Part shown: piece by piece, positions 43,787 through 53,807 of the stretch
Layout: each line of letters opens with the position of its first letter
How positions within the stretch are numbered: the first letter of the stretch is position 1
Assembly: GCF_028128765.1 (NCBI RefSeq)
Contig: NZ_LBJG01000005.1
Span: 186,001-250,000 of the forward strand
Source of the DNA: Bradyrhizobium sp. CCBAU 51627
GTDB lineage: Bacteria; Pseudomonadota; Alphaproteobacteria; Rhizobiales; Xanthobacteraceae
Reading direction: 5' to 3'
Length of the DNA stretch: 64,000 nt
Notes under the pieces: model-generated
The model's database searches: none
What the model was told of the DNA's origin: nothing
Seen by the model: only the letters and a program-made list of their open reading frames with translations
Made by a program: the position numbers and the translations under genes

Positions 43787-45252
43787 AGCACCTTGCCGGG
43801 GTTCATGATATTCTGCGGATCGAGCGCGCGCTTGATGGTACGCATGATGTCGAGCTCGGTCTTCGAGCGGTAATGGCTGAGCTCGTCGAGCTTGTCGATA
43901 CCGATGCCGTGCTCGGCCGAGATCGAGCCGCCCATGGAGGTGACGAGATCGTTCACGGCCCGCGTGATCGCGGCCGTGTATTGGTTCAGCGTCTGCTGAT
44001 CCATGCCGATGGGCCCCATGAACGAGAAATGCAGATTGCCATCGCCGATATGCCCGAGTGGATAGGGGCGGATGCTCGGGAGAATCTGCAGCACGGCCTT
44101 GAGCCCCTTGTCGATGAAGTCTGGAATTCTGGAGATCGCCACCGATACGTCGTAGCTGATCCCCGGTCCCTCCGCCCGCGACGCCTCGGCGACGGCTTCG
44201 CGGATGCGCCACATGTTGCGCGATTGATGCCCGGCATGCGCGATCGCCGCGTCGAGCATGCGGCCGGCCTCGAGTTGGTCGGCGAGAAATTGCTCCAGCT
44301 TCTCGGCCATGCCTTCAGCGCCATCCCGGCGCGTCCGCGCTGACGACCATTCCAGCAGCAGGAACCATGGCGTGTCCGCCTTGAGCGGGTCTTGGACGCC
44401 GGGAATGTGGCGCATCACCATGTCGATGGCGGCGCGGCTCATCAGCTCGCAGGAGCCGACATTGTCCTCGGACGCCGCATGCGCTTCGGACAGGATCTCC
44501 AGCGCCGCGCGCGGATCGCGCACTGCCAGCCAGGCGGTGCTGATGTCTTTCGGCGCCGGCCACAGCTTGAGGACCGCCTTGGTGATGATGCCGAGCGTGC
44601 CTTCGGCGCCCATGAAGAGGTGCTTGAGGTCGTAGCCGGTGTTGTCCTTCTTTAACGCGCGCAGTCCGTCCCAGACGTCGCCGTTGGGCAGGACGACTTC
44701 TAATCCGAGGACGAGATTGCGGGCATTGCCATAGCGCAGCACCTGCACGCCACCGGCATTGGTCGAGAGGTTGCCGCCGATCATGCAGGAGCCCTGGGCG
44801 CCAAGGCTGAGCGGCAGAAATCTATCATGCGCCGCCGCGGTCTCCTGAAGCGTTTGCAGCACGCAACCCGCCTCGACGGTCATCGCGTAGCCGACGGGAT
44901 CGACGTCCAGCACGCGGTTCATCCGCCCCAGCGACAGCACGATACCGGTGTGCGCGGGCCAGGGCGTGGCACCGCCCATCAGTCCCGTGTTGCCGCCCTG
45001 AGGCACGATCGCGACGCCATGCTGATGGCAGAGCTGCACGACTTTCGAGACTTCTTCGGCGCTGCCAGGACGAACGACAGCGCCGGCGCCGCCGACCAGC
45101 AGGCCGCGCCAGTCCGTCACGAACGGCTGCATGCCGTGATCGTCCTCGATCAGACCTTTCTCGCTTACGATCGCACGCAATGCGTCGCGCACCTGCGCGG
45201 TCAACGGAATAGTCGGAATGCTGGGGACGGGCGACGGGAAGGCAGTCGGCAT
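43777..45252 (-). CDS. FAD-binding oxidoreductase (D-2-hydroxyglutarate/D-lactate dehydrogenase type)
   Basis: 491 residues. VAO/PCMH-type FAD domain: PQGGNTGLMGGATPWP (FAD pyrophosphate loop), AGCVLQTLQETAAAHDR, LGAQGSCMIGGNLSTNAGGV and YDLKHLFMGAEGTLGIIT. The C-terminal substrate domain has HIGDGNLHFSFMGP (metal-ligand histidines) and SAEHGIGIDKLDE. These are the GlcD/D2HGDH family hallmarks: oxidation of a D-2-hydroxyacid with electrons passed to a carrier. ATG 45252 has AGAGGA upstream; the longer frame to 45315 lacks support. It has no FeS partner gene nearby and stands alone. Confidence 0.92.
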   Translation of the reverse strand: MPTAFPSPVPSIPTIPLTAQVRDALRAIVSEKGLIEDDHGMQPFVTDWRGLLVGGAGAVVRPGSAEEVSKVVQLCHQHGVAIVPQGGNTGLMGGATPWPAHTGIVLSLGRMNRVLDVDPVGYAMTVEAGCVLQTLQETAAAHDRFLPLSLGAQGSCMIGGNLSTNAGGVQVLRYGNARNLVLGLEVVLPNGDVWDGLRALKKDNTGYDLKHLFMGAEGTLGIITKAVLKLWPAPKDISTAWLAVRDPRAALEILSEAHAASEDNVGSCELMSRAAIDMVMRHIPGVQDPLKADTPWFLLLEWSSARTRRDGAEGMAEKLEQFLADQLEAGRMLDAAIAHAGHQSRNMWRIREAVAEASRAEGPGISYDVSVAISRIPDFIDKGLKAVLQILPSIRPYPLGHIGDGNLHFSFMGPIGMDQQTLNQYTAAITRAVNDLVTSMGGSISAEHGIGIDKLDELSHYRSKTELDIMRTIKRALDPQNIMNPGKVLRV

Positions 45253-46125
45253 CTTGTTTCCTCTGGCGCATCTTGGTGTGCACTGCGCGCGCGAAGCGCT
45301 CGAGGCATTGTCCACGTTTGGCCCGAGAAGTCTAACGGGATTATCGGCAAGCCCGGGTTCGCATCCCGGATATCGATCCAGCTCGGGTCCGAAGCCGGGC
45401 CATCACATCGAGGCGTCGGGCAAAACACCCCTGTCAATCCCACCGCGCGAAAATATTCTTGTTTACCGAAATTCGGATATAGCGCATATTGTGCTCATCC
45501 CGCCCGCCACAGAGGCGTTTCGCGATCGTCACGAGACGGGGCAGGGAGGCGGTGGCCGCGACGGCGTCGGCGCGCATTCCAGGCTGCAGGGCGGGGATAC
45601 CCCGTGAGCAGCATGAGCGCGGCACGACACGGCGCTGACAGCGTCCTCGTTCGGCCCCGATGGTGAGCGCACGCCAGCCATCGGAGTAAGGAGCGGGGAT
45701 GTGCGCGGACGGCAAAATCGTGTGGTCCTGACGCCCGAAGTCTGGCGTCAAGTCTTGTGGTGATGTGAACCGTCCAACCGGATGCACGCATCAGTCATCT
45801 GCAAGGCGACGGGGGCAATAGTGCATCGCTCCCCGGGGAGAGCGCGACATAAGCCGTAAAGCCATTGCGCAGGGAAGGCCGGGCGTTCCGGCATCACCTG
45901 TAGTCCAACCCGTGCGCGTTGTTTTTGCACACGGGACCGCGGGTGCCTGCCGGCGCCCGGCCTTCCCTGCACCCCTTTGTTCAGGAGGGTGCGAACGGGA
46001 GCGCAAAACTCGGGCGAAATCAGCCGCGAGAGCGCGAAGGCATGCCTTCAGCCATGCATGCGAATGCGAAAGGCGTGGTCACGGCGATGCAGCTTGCTCC
46101 GTCAGTGCGCGCCAAGCGATGGCTC
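45253..46125. other. Gene-free stretch with second repeat copy
   Basis: 873 bases upstream of the FAD dehydrogenase and downstream of the MFS gene. Apart from the dispersed repeat (about 45412-46040) and the promoter region of the dehydrogenase, no gene is supported. The very long plus-strand ORF that starts here (45919-48777) is antisense shadow to two genuine genes. Confidence 0.7.
45412..46040 (+). repeat. Long dispersed intergenic repeat, copy 2
   Basis: Same ordered blocks and orientation as at 1489-2117: GCGTCGGGCAAAACACCC, GTCAATCCCACCGCGCGAAA followed by ATATTC and TTTACCGAAATTC, CGGGGAGAGCGCG, CGCAGGGAAGGCCG, GCCGGCGCCCGG followed by TTCCCTGC, and CAAAACTCGGGCGAAAT. The middle differs considerably from copy 1, while the ends and the CCGGGGAGAGCG core match well. 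Boundaries are approximate. Confidence 0.8.
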
Positions 46126-47421
46126 CTAGGCCATCGCCGGCTTTGCTTGCGGCTTCGGTTGCCGCGACAGGGCCAGCACGATGAGCGAGGCGAACACGCA
46201 GAGCGCGCCGGCGACGAAGAAGGCAGGCAGGTAGCTTTGCAGCAACGTCCGCGACAGGCCTGCCCCGAACGCGGCGGTACCGGCGCCGAGTTGATGGCCG
46301 GCAAAGATCCAGCCGAACACCAGATTGGCGCGCTCGGGTCCGAACTTCTGCGCGGTGAGGCGCACTGTCGGCGGCACCGTGGCGATCCAGTCGAGCCCGT
46401 AGAACATCGCGAAGATCGACAGGCCATAGAAGGAGAAATCGCTGAACGGCAGGAAGATCAGCGAGAGCCCGCGCAGGCCGTAGTACCAGAACAGCAGGAA
46501 CCGATTGTCATAACGGTCCGACAGCCAGCCCGACATGATGGTGCCGAAGAAATCGAAGATCCCCATCGCCGCCAGCAGGCTTGCAGCCTGCACCTGAGGA
46601 ATGCCGAAATCGAGGCACATCGGAATCAGGTGCACCTGCACGAGGCCGTTGGTCGAGGCGCCGCAGACGAAGAAGGTCGCAAACAGGATCCAGAACGCGC
46701 TGGACTTCGAGGCGTCGCGCAGCGTGCCGAGCGCAACCGCGGTGATCGAGCCATGGCTCACGGGCGGTGTGGGCAGGGGCTCGGTGCCTTCGTCGCCGAA
46801 GGGGCGCAGCCCCACATCGCTCGGTCGATCGCGCATGATAAGCATGACCGCTGTTGCGGAGACTCCGAGCATGATGCAGACGAAGCCGAGCGCAAGGCGC
46901 CAGCCGAAGCGTTCCGTCAGGCTCGCCAGCAGCGGCAGGAACACGAGCTGGCCGGTGGCGACGCTCGCGGTCATGATGCCGATGACGAGGCCGCGCCGCG
47001 CCGCGAACCACCGCGTCGCAATGGTGGCGCCCAGCACCAGCGCGGTCATGCCGGTGCCGATACCGATCACCACGCCCCAGAGCGCCACGAGCTGCCAGAC
47101 CTGCGTCATGCCGAGCGAGAGCACGAGGGCGGAGACGACGATGAGCTGCGCGGTCAGCGTGACGTTGCGCAGGCCATAGCGGTTGAGAAGGGCGGCTGCG
47201 AACGGCGCCATCAGCCCGAACAGGATGAACCGGATCGAGAGCGCGGAGGAGATTTCGGCCGTGCTCCAGCCAAACTCCTTCTGGAGCGGAACGATGAACA
47301 CGCCGGGCGCGCCGACCGTGCCGGCGCTGATCAGCGCGGCAAAGAAGGTCACGCCGACCATGACCCAGCCATAGTGGACATTGCGGCGGCCGAGCACAGC
47401 CGAGAGCCAGTTCGAGATCAT
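46126..47421 (-). CDS. MFS transporter (monocarboxylate/oxalate-formate antiporter-like)
   Basis: 431 residues, twelve predicted membrane helices. It begins RRNVHYGWVMVGVTFFAALISAG, the YGW start typical of the MCT/OFA-like MFS branch. PLQKEFGWSTAEISSALSI and GLRNVTLTAQL follow, and a cytoplasmic loop with RDRPSDVGLRPFGDEG separates the halves. The substrate is probably an organic anion, by family only. GAGGGG lies directly before ATG 47421. It is downstream of the thiolase gene on the same strand, separated by a strong hairpin. Confidence 0.9.
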   Translation of the reverse strand: MISNWLSAVLGRRNVHYGWVMVGVTFFAALISAGTVGAPGVFIVPLQKEFGWSTAEISSALSIRFILFGLMAPFAAALLNRYGLRNVTLTAQLIVVSALVLSLGMTQVWQLVALWGVVIGIGTGMTALVLGATIATRWFAARRGLVIGIMTASVATGQLVFLPLLASLTERFGWRLALGFVCIMLGVSATAVMLIMRDRPSDVGLRPFGDEGTEPLPTPPVSHGSITAVALGTLRDASKSSAFWILFATFFVCGASTNGLVQVHLIPMCLDFGIPQVQAASLLAAMGIFDFFGTIMSGWLSDRYDNRFLLFWYYGLRGLSLIFLPFSDFSFYGLSIFAMFYGLDWIATVPPTVRLTAQKFGPERANLVFGWIFAGHQLGAGTAAFGAGLSRTLLQSYLPAFFVAGALCVFASLIVLALSRQPKPQAKPAMA

Positions 47422-47487
47422 TGCCCCTCAATCAGGTTGGCGGGCTCCGGGAGGTCCCGCGTCATCGTTGCAATCTGGCACGGAAGC

Positions 47488-47520
47488 GGGAAGTCTGAAA
47501 TGACAGACTTCCCTCGTTTT
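47488..47520. terminator. Perfect hairpin between thiolase and MFS genes
   Basis: GGGAAGTCTG, 6-base loop, CAGACTTCCC, then TCGTTTT on the plus strand. The stem is perfect (10 bp). The T-run is on the plus strand, whereas both flanking genes are on the minus strand, where the T-run would precede the stem. So it is either an imperfect terminator for the thiolase gene or an antisense stop. Confidence 0.5.
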
Positions 47521-47535
47521 AGGACGTTGCGGCGG

Positions 47536-48732
47536 CTAGCGCGCGCGGCGTTCGACCGCGATCGCGGTGGCCTCGCCGCCGCCGATGCAGAGCGCCGCGA
47601 CGCCGCGCTTGAGGTTGTTGGCCTCGAGCGCGTGCAGCAGCGTCACGATCAGCCGCGCGCCGGTGGCGCCGATGGGATGACCGAGCGCGCAGGCACCGCC
47701 ATTGATGTTGAGCTTGTCGCGGGGAATGCCGAGATCGCGCTGCGCCGCCATCGCCACCACCGCGAATGCCTCGTTGATCTCGAACAGATCGACATCGGAG
47801 GCAGCCCAGCCGACTTTGTCGAGCAGCTTGCGGATCGCCGGGATCGGCGCCGTGGTGAACCATTGCGGCTCCTGACTGTGAGTGGCGTGGCCCTTGATCT
47901 CGGCGATGGCAGGCAGGCCGTTGCGGTTCGCGAGCGAACGCTTTGTCAGCACCAGCGCGGCGGCGCCGTCGGCGTTGGCCGAGGAGGCGGCCGGCGTGAT
48001 GGTGCCGTTGGCGCGGAACGCCGGCTTCAGTCCTGGAATCTTTGCCGGATCGACCTTCAGCGGATGCTCGTCGTTGGCGATGACGCGCGAGCCGGCCTTC
48101 TCGGTCAGCGTGATCGGCGCGATCTCGGCCTTGAATGCGCCGCCGTCGACCGCCTTGCGCGCGCGGCTCAGGGTCTCCATCGCATAGGCATCCTGATCCT
48201 TGCGGGTGAACTGATAGGCTTCCGCGGTTGCTTCGCCGAAATCGCCCATGGAACGCCCGGTCTCGTAGGCGTCTTCGAGGCCGTCCATCATCATGTGGTC
48301 GATGATGCGGTCATGGCCGGCGCGATAACCGCCGCGTGCCTTCGCGAGCAGGTAAGGCGCATTGCTCATGCTCTCCATGCCGCCGGAGACGACGATCTCG
48401 GCGGAGCCGGCGCGAATGATATCGTGCGCCAGCATGGTCGCCTTCATGCCGGAGCCGCAGACCTTGTTGACGGTGGTGGCGCCGGTGGCATCGGGCAGGC
48501 CGGCGCTACGTGCCGCCTGACGCGCCGGCGCCTGGCCTTGTCCTGCCGGCAGCACGCAACCCATGAACACCTCGTCGACCTTCTCGGGAGCAAGCCCGGC
48601 GCGTTCCAGCGCCGCATTGATCACGTGCGATCCGAGCTTGTGTGCGGCAAACGGCGACAACTCGCCCATGAAGCGACCGAGCGGGGTCCGGGCAGCGGAG
48701 ACGATGACGACGGGATCGGCGGCTTCGGCCAT
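47536..48732 (-). CDS. Acetyl-CoA C-acetyltransferase (thiolase II)
   Basis: 398 residues, canonical biosynthetic/degradative thiolase: Cys nucleophile in TTVNKVCGSGMKATMLAHD, NEAFAVVAMAA, GGACALGHPIGATGARL and the second Cys in ALCIGGGEATA. It condenses or cleaves acetoacetyl-CoA. Candidates include PHB synthesis or ketone-body and amino acid catabolism. The promoter region carries an ATGAT-N4-ATCAT operator (48758-48775) shared with the enoyl-CoA hydratase/thioesterase divergent region, so it is likely controlled by the TetR regulator at 50517. Confidence 0.95.
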   Translation of the reverse strand: MAEAADPVVIVSAARTPLGRFMGELSPFAAHKLGSHVINAALERAGLAPEKVDEVFMGCVLPAGQGQAPARQAARSAGLPDATGATTVNKVCGSGMKATMLAHDIIRAGSAEIVVSGGMESMSNAPYLLAKARGGYRAGHDRIIDHMMMDGLEDAYETGRSMGDFGEATAEAYQFTRKDQDAYAMETLSRARKAVDGGAFKAEIAPITLTEKAGSRVIANDEHPLKVDPAKIPGLKPAFRANGTITPAASSANADGAAALVLTKRSLANRNGLPAIAEIKGHATHSQEPQWFTTAPIPAIRKLLDKVGWAASDVDLFEINEAFAVVAMAAQRDLGIPRDKLNINGGACALGHPIGATGARLIVTLLHALEANNLKRGVAALCIGGGEATAIAVERRAR

Positions 48733-48757
48733 GACGAAACTCCCTGTGGGATGAGTG

Positions 48758-48775
48758 AGATGATAATCATCATAT
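48758..48775. promoter_or_regulatory. ATGAT-N4-ATCAT operator upstream of thiolase
   Basis: AGATGATAATCATCATAT, 26 bases before the thiolase start. It has the same core and spacing as 49887-49904 (13 of 18 positions identical). A perfect CATCATATGATG palindrome overlaps it at 48768-48779. Confidence 0.65.
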
Positions 48776-48875
48776 GATGCGCCGCAAAAAATGCAACCGC
48801 GCCCGGCATGAGAAAATGTCGTGATCAGGATGAGAAATGGTTATTCAATTGGAGGAGGAAGTGCCTACAGCGCGC

Positions 48876-48978
48876 TGTCATCACCCGCGAAAGCGGGTGA
48901 TCCAGTATTCCAGAGGCGGCGCGGCTGGATCCGAGAAGCCGCGGCGTACTGGATGCCCCGCCTTCGCGGGGCATGACA
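48876..48978. repeat. Palindromic intergenic repeat (TGTCAT...ATGACA)
   Basis: TGTCATCACCCGCGAAAGCG and GCTTCCTG-independent outer arm GCCTTCGCGGGGCATGACA, with internal hairpins around TCCAGTA/TACTGGA. This is the 'TCATcCCCGCGAAGGCGGGgATCCAGTA' type of intergenic element familiar from Bradyrhizobium. It lies just downstream of the enoyl-CoA hydratase gene. Confidence 0.75.
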
Positions 48979-48995
48979 CCGTAGTTGGGACGCCC

Positions 48996-49766
48996 CTACC
49001 GCTTCCTGTTCACGAAGGCCTGCATCAGCCGCGTCGGCTCGTCCGTCAGGAACGACTCGCCGAACACCTTGACGCTGAGGTTTACCGATTCCGTCAACGG
49101 CAGCTCCTCCCATTGCCGCAGCAGCGCCTTTTGCGAGCGCAACGCCTCGGGGCCGCATTCGAGCAGCGCCGTCACGAGGTGCTCGATCGCGGCATCCAGG
49201 CTGCCAGCCGGTGCGACCTTGTCGACCAGGCCCCAGGCCAGCGCCGTCGGCGCGTCGATGTTCTCCGCCGTCATCACCAGCCAGCGCGCGCGAGCCCAGC
49301 CGATCAGGCGCGGCAGCAGCGCAGCGTGAATCACCGAGGGAATGCCGACGCGGACCTCGGGCATGCCGAAATGCGCATCATGTGCGGCGACGCGGAAGTC
49401 GCAGGCCGCCGCGACCTCGAGCCCGCCGCCGAGGCACCAGCCGGGCATGCGCGCAATCAGAGGGGCAGGGAATTGGCGCACGGCTTCGCAGAGATCGCGC
49501 AGGCGGCTGATGAAGGCCTCGGCAGACTTTTGGTCAAGCTTGGCCATCTCCTTGATGTCGGCGCCCCCGATCATGCTCTTCTCGCTCTGGCCGCGCAGCA
49601 CCACGACGCGGATGCTCCGGTCGGCGGCGAGCTGTCGCAGGCCGTCGCGTATCGCCTCGGTCACGGGCGAGCCCAGAATATTCAGCGGGCCGGCATTGCA
49701 GATCGCGACATGGACGACGCCGCGCGCATCGCGCGTGACGCCACAGTGGTTGTTGAGCATTTCCAT
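48996..49766 (-). CDS. Enoyl-CoA hydratase/isomerase family protein
   Basis: 256 residues, crotonase fold. The oxyanion-hole and catalytic region is PGWCLGGGLEVAAACDFRVA, with Glu in GLEVAAACD, followed by FGMPEVRVGIPSVIHAALLPRLIGWARA supplying the second Glu. IGGADIKEMAKLD is the acyl-CoA-binding GADI element. ATG 49766 (MEMLNNHCGV) is taken, since the longer frame to 49847 has no family match. Divergent from the thioesterase gene across an operator-bearing 151-base region. Confidence 0.9.
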   Translation of the reverse strand: MEMLNNHCGVTRDARGVVHVAICNAGPLNILGSPVTEAIRDGLRQLAADRSIRVVVLRGQSEKSMIGGADIKEMAKLDQKSAEAFISRLRDLCEAVRQFPAPLIARMPGWCLGGGLEVAAACDFRVAAHDAHFGMPEVRVGIPSVIHAALLPRLIGWARARWLVMTAENIDAPTALAWGLVDKVAPAGSLDAAIEHLVTALLECGPEALRSQKALLRQWEELPLTESVNLSVKVFGESFLTDEPTRLMQAFVNRKR

Positions 49767-49886
49767 CGGGCATCTCAAAGATTTCGTGGACGGGCGCGAG
49801 ACGCGCCGGTCGGCATCACTTCCGGGCCGAAATGCCTCCCTTGTCAAGCGGGCGGGTGGAGTTGCCAGCGCGAAGTCCGCAGCATA

Positions 49887-49904
49887 GTATGATTAACATC
49901 ATAC
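49887..49904. promoter_or_regulatory. Perfect 7-4-7 operator upstream of thioesterase
   Basis: GTATGAT, TAAC, ATCATAC: a perfect inverted repeat ending 13 bases before the thioesterase ATG. It matches the element before the thiolase gene in core sequence and spacing, indicating a common regulator. Confidence 0.75.
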
Positions 49905-49917
49905 AAAGGGATGGCAG

Positions 49918-50457
49918 ATGACGGAAGCCGATCAACTCGACCTGTTTGCACCGGCGCAGAGGCGCGCGCGCGTGGTGGAGTGGCAGGCGCCCGTGCCCGT
50001 TGCGAAAATGGCAATGGGGTTGTCAGGCATGGACGCCATGCTTGGCATCCGCGATGGCCGGCTGCCGCCGCCGCCCTTCGCCAAGCTGATCGGATTCGTC
50101 ATGGCGGTCGTCGAGCCCGGCCGGATCGTCATGGAACTGGAGCCGCGCGAGGATCTCGAAAACACCATCGGCCTCCTGCATGGTGCGACTGCCGCCGCGC
50201 TCCTCGACACCGCCATGGGCTGCGCGATTTCGACGCGGCTGGACGGCGGGAAGTCGTCGGTGACGCTCGACCTGAAGATGACCTTCCTGCGTCCGCTCTC
50301 GGTCCGATCGGGGCTGATCTCGGCGGAAGGCAAGGTGATCAAGCTCGGGCGCCAGACCAGCTACACCGAAGGCTTCGTTCGCGACGGTAAGGGGGCACTC
50401 GCGGTTCATGCAACTGCAACCTTTTCCATGATCGGCAGCGACTTTACCGGGAATTAA
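49918..50457 (+). CDS. PaaI family thioesterase (hotdog fold)
   Basis: 179 residues. The hotdog-fold signature GLLHGATAAALLDTAMGCAI includes the catalytic region of PaaI-type thioesterases, followed by VTLDLKMTFLRPL and GRQTSYTEGFV strands. It hydrolyses acyl- or aryl-CoA thioesters. AAAGGGATGGCAG precedes the ATG. It is 59 bases upstream of the TetR gene in the same direction, and probably co-regulated with, or co-transcribed with it. Confidence 0.9.
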   Translation: MTEADQLDLFAPAQRRARVVEWQAPVPVAKMAMGLSGMDAMLGIRDGRLPPPPFAKLIGFVMAVVEPGRIVMELEPREDLENTIGLLHGATAAALLDTAMGCAISTRLDGGKSSVTLDLKMTFLRPLSVRSGLISAEGKVIKLGRQTSYTEGFVRDGKGALAVHATATFSMIGSDFTGN

Positions 50458-50516
50458 TGCGCCGCGGCGGCGCCATCCGTGTTATGAGATGATTTCTGAC
50501 ATCCAATGAGATCAGC

Positions 50517-51137
50517 ATGCGCTATTCCCCGGAACACAAGCAGGAAACCCACGACCGGATCGTGAGGAAGGCGTCCGTGCGGCTGCGCGAAAAGGGTGCC
50601 CATGGCATCGGTGTCGCGGACCTCATGAAGGAGGCGGGACTGACCCATGGTGGCTTCTATGCGCATTTTGACTCGCGCGAGGCGCTGGTAATCGAGGCCT
50701 TTGCCTACGCCATGGACCGCTCGATGGAACACTGGCGCAAGCAGTCCGATCAGGTCGCGCCCGAGAAGCAGTTCGCACAGATCGTGGAGACCTACCTGTC
50801 GGCGCTGCATCGCGACAATCCCGGCCATGGCTGCTCGATCCCCGCGCTCGGCGCCGAGATCGCCCGCGAGAGCCCGAAGACGCGAAAAGCCTTCGCCGGA
50901 AAGCTCGACGAGATGATCGAGATGCTGACCGATTTCATCCCGAACATGCCCCGCAAGGCCGCGCGCAAGCAGGCGATCGCCACGCTGGCAATTATGGCCG
51001 GCACCATGCTGCTCGCGCGTATCGCCGGCTCCAGCGAGCTGTCGGACGAGGTGCTGAAGGCGGGCAGGGACAGCGCATTGGAGCCGGCGAAACGCCAGCC
51101 GAAGGTTGCGGCGGCGAAGAAGGCAAAGCAGAGCTAG
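50517..51137 (+). CDS. TetR/AcrR family transcriptional regulator
   Basis: 206 residues. HTH at about residues 8-55: HDRIVRKASVRLREKGAHGIGVADLMKEAGLTHGGFYAHFDSREALVIEAF. The subfamily with HGGFYAHF recognition helix and a conserved CSIPALGAEIAR in the ligand domain is usual for small TetR repressors. The C-terminus is Lys/Ala-rich. It is the best candidate to bind the ATGAT-N4-ATCAT sites. A degraded match (AGATGATTTCTGACATCC, 50488-50505) lies before its own gene. Confidence 0.92.
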   Translation: MRYSPEHKQETHDRIVRKASVRLREKGAHGIGVADLMKEAGLTHGGFYAHFDSREALVIEAFAYAMDRSMEHWRKQSDQVAPEKQFAQIVETYLSALHRDNPGHGCSIPALGAEIARESPKTRKAFAGKLDEMIEMLTDFIPNMPRKAARKQAIATLAIMAGTMLLARIAGSSELSDEVLKAGRDSALEPAKRQPKVAAAKKAKQS

Positions 51138-51148
51138 GCGAGGAGGCG

Positions 51149-52057
51149 TTACCGCCCCGCAAACAGAGCCCGCTCGCGCTCCACGATCTCGCCGATGTAA
51201 TCCGCCACCGCCCGGATCCGCGCGAGGTCCTTGCTGTCGGCATGCATCAGCATCCAGAACGTCCGCGTGATCGAAATCTCCGCGGGCAGCACCGCGACCA
51301 GCTGCGGATAATCGCTCGCCATGAAATGCGGCAGCACCGCGATGCCGAAGCCGGAGAGCGTCGCGTTGAGTTGCGCGATCAGATTGGCACTGCGGAAGCG
51401 GGCAGAAATGCGCGGCGAGACCTGCGGCAAATAGTCGAGCTCCGGCGTGAACAGCAATTCCTCGATGTAGCCGACGAAACGGTGCTGCAGCAGGTCCTGC
51501 CGCGAGGCGATCACAGGAAATCGGTCGAGATAGGCCGGTGCGGCATAGAGCCCCAGCCGATAATCGAGCAGTTTGCGACCGACGATGCGGCCTTCCTTCG
51601 GCATGGTCAGGCTAATGGCGATGTCGGCCTCGCGCTTGGAGAGACTGAACAGGCGTGCGGTAGCCACAAGTTGCAGGTCGAGATCGGGATACCGGTCCGC
51701 GAAGGGCGTCAGCCGCGGCGCCAGGAAAGCGGTGCCGAATCCATCGGGCGCGCCGATCCGCACCGTGCCGGTCAGCCGCGCCACCGAGCCGCCGACCTGC
51801 TCCTGGTTGGCGACGATGGTGGATTCCATCGCCTCCGCGCTGTCGGCGACGCGCTGGCCGGCCTCGGTGAGGAGATAGCCGGTCTTGCGCCGGTCAAACA
51901 GCTTGGCCGAGAGATGCTTCTCCAGCCGGTCGACGCGGCGGATTACGGTGGCATGATCGACGCCGAGCTGCTTTGCCGCGGCCGACACCGAGCCGCCCCT
52001 TACGATGGCCAGCACGAAGCGGAAGTCGTCCCAGTCGATAGCGCCTTGATCCAGCAT
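51149..52057 (-). CDS. LysR family transcriptional regulator
   Basis: 302 residues. HTH at about residues 7-65: WDDFRFVLAIVRGGSVSAAAKQLGVDHATVIRRVDRLEKHLSAKLFDRR. The substrate domain follows from residue 90. ATG 52057 (MLDQGAIDW) is preferred to the extended frame at 52156. It is divergent from mmsA (102 bases apart) with a GCAC-N7-GTGC element between them, so it probably governs the valine/isobutyrate operon. Confidence 0.92.
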   Translation of the reverse strand: MLDQGAIDWDDFRFVLAIVRGGSVSAAAKQLGVDHATVIRRVDRLEKHLSAKLFDRRKTGYLLTEAGQRVADSAEAMESTIVANQEQVGGSVARLTGTVRIGAPDGFGTAFLAPRLTPFADRYPDLDLQLVATARLFSLSKREADIAISLTMPKEGRIVGRKLLDYRLGLYAAPAYLDRFPVIASRQDLLQHRFVGYIEELLFTPELDYLPQVSPRISARFRSANLIAQLNATLSGFGIAVLPHFMASDYPQLVAVLPAEISITRTFWMLMHADSKDLARIRAVADYIGEIVERERALFAGR

Positions 52058-52061
52058 TTTC

Positions 52062-52076
52062 GCACATCTATGGTGC
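52062..52076. promoter_or_regulatory. Candidate LysR site between lysR and mmsA
   Basis: GCAC, 7 bases, GTGC, flanked by TTC and AA to give an interrupted dyad of the T-N11-A class. It is located 5 bases from the LysR start codon. Short arms keep confidence low. Confidence 0.35.
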
Positions 52077-52159
52077 AATATCTCGGACTTGAATCCCAAT
52101 AAATGCAGGTCGATAGGATTTGTCAAAGCGTTCCAGCTCGCCCTCAAGGAGATCATTCC

Positions 52160-53656
<1,497 letters not shown>

Positions 53657-53672
53657 GGCTGTAGCCCAGCCC

Positions 53673-53786
53673 GTCATCGCGAGCGCAGCGAAGCAATCCA
53701 GACTGTCACTGCGGAAAGATCCTGGATTGCTTCGTCGCTTCAGTGCAAAATTGCTCCGCAGTTTTGTCATGAGCTCCTCGCAATGG
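53673..53786. repeat. Palindromic intergenic repeat with internal insertion
   Basis: Arms TCATCGCGAGCGCAGCGAAG with CAATCCAG and CTGGATTGCTTCGTCGCTTC form the same CATTGCGAG-type hairpin as at 22091-22172. The right arm is interrupted by about 30 bases with its own small dyad (GCAAAATTGC and GCAGTTTTG) before CTCCTCGCAATGG. It lies inside the operon between mmsA and the acyl-CoA dehydrogenase gene. Confidence 0.75.
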
Positions 53787-53807
53787 CGAGAACAGTGAGC
53801 AGCCGGC

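Noticed and set aside
45919-48777. 952-residue plus-strand ORF
   Set aside because: Antisense to the MFS and thiolase genes, which have clear family motifs and ribosome-binding sites.
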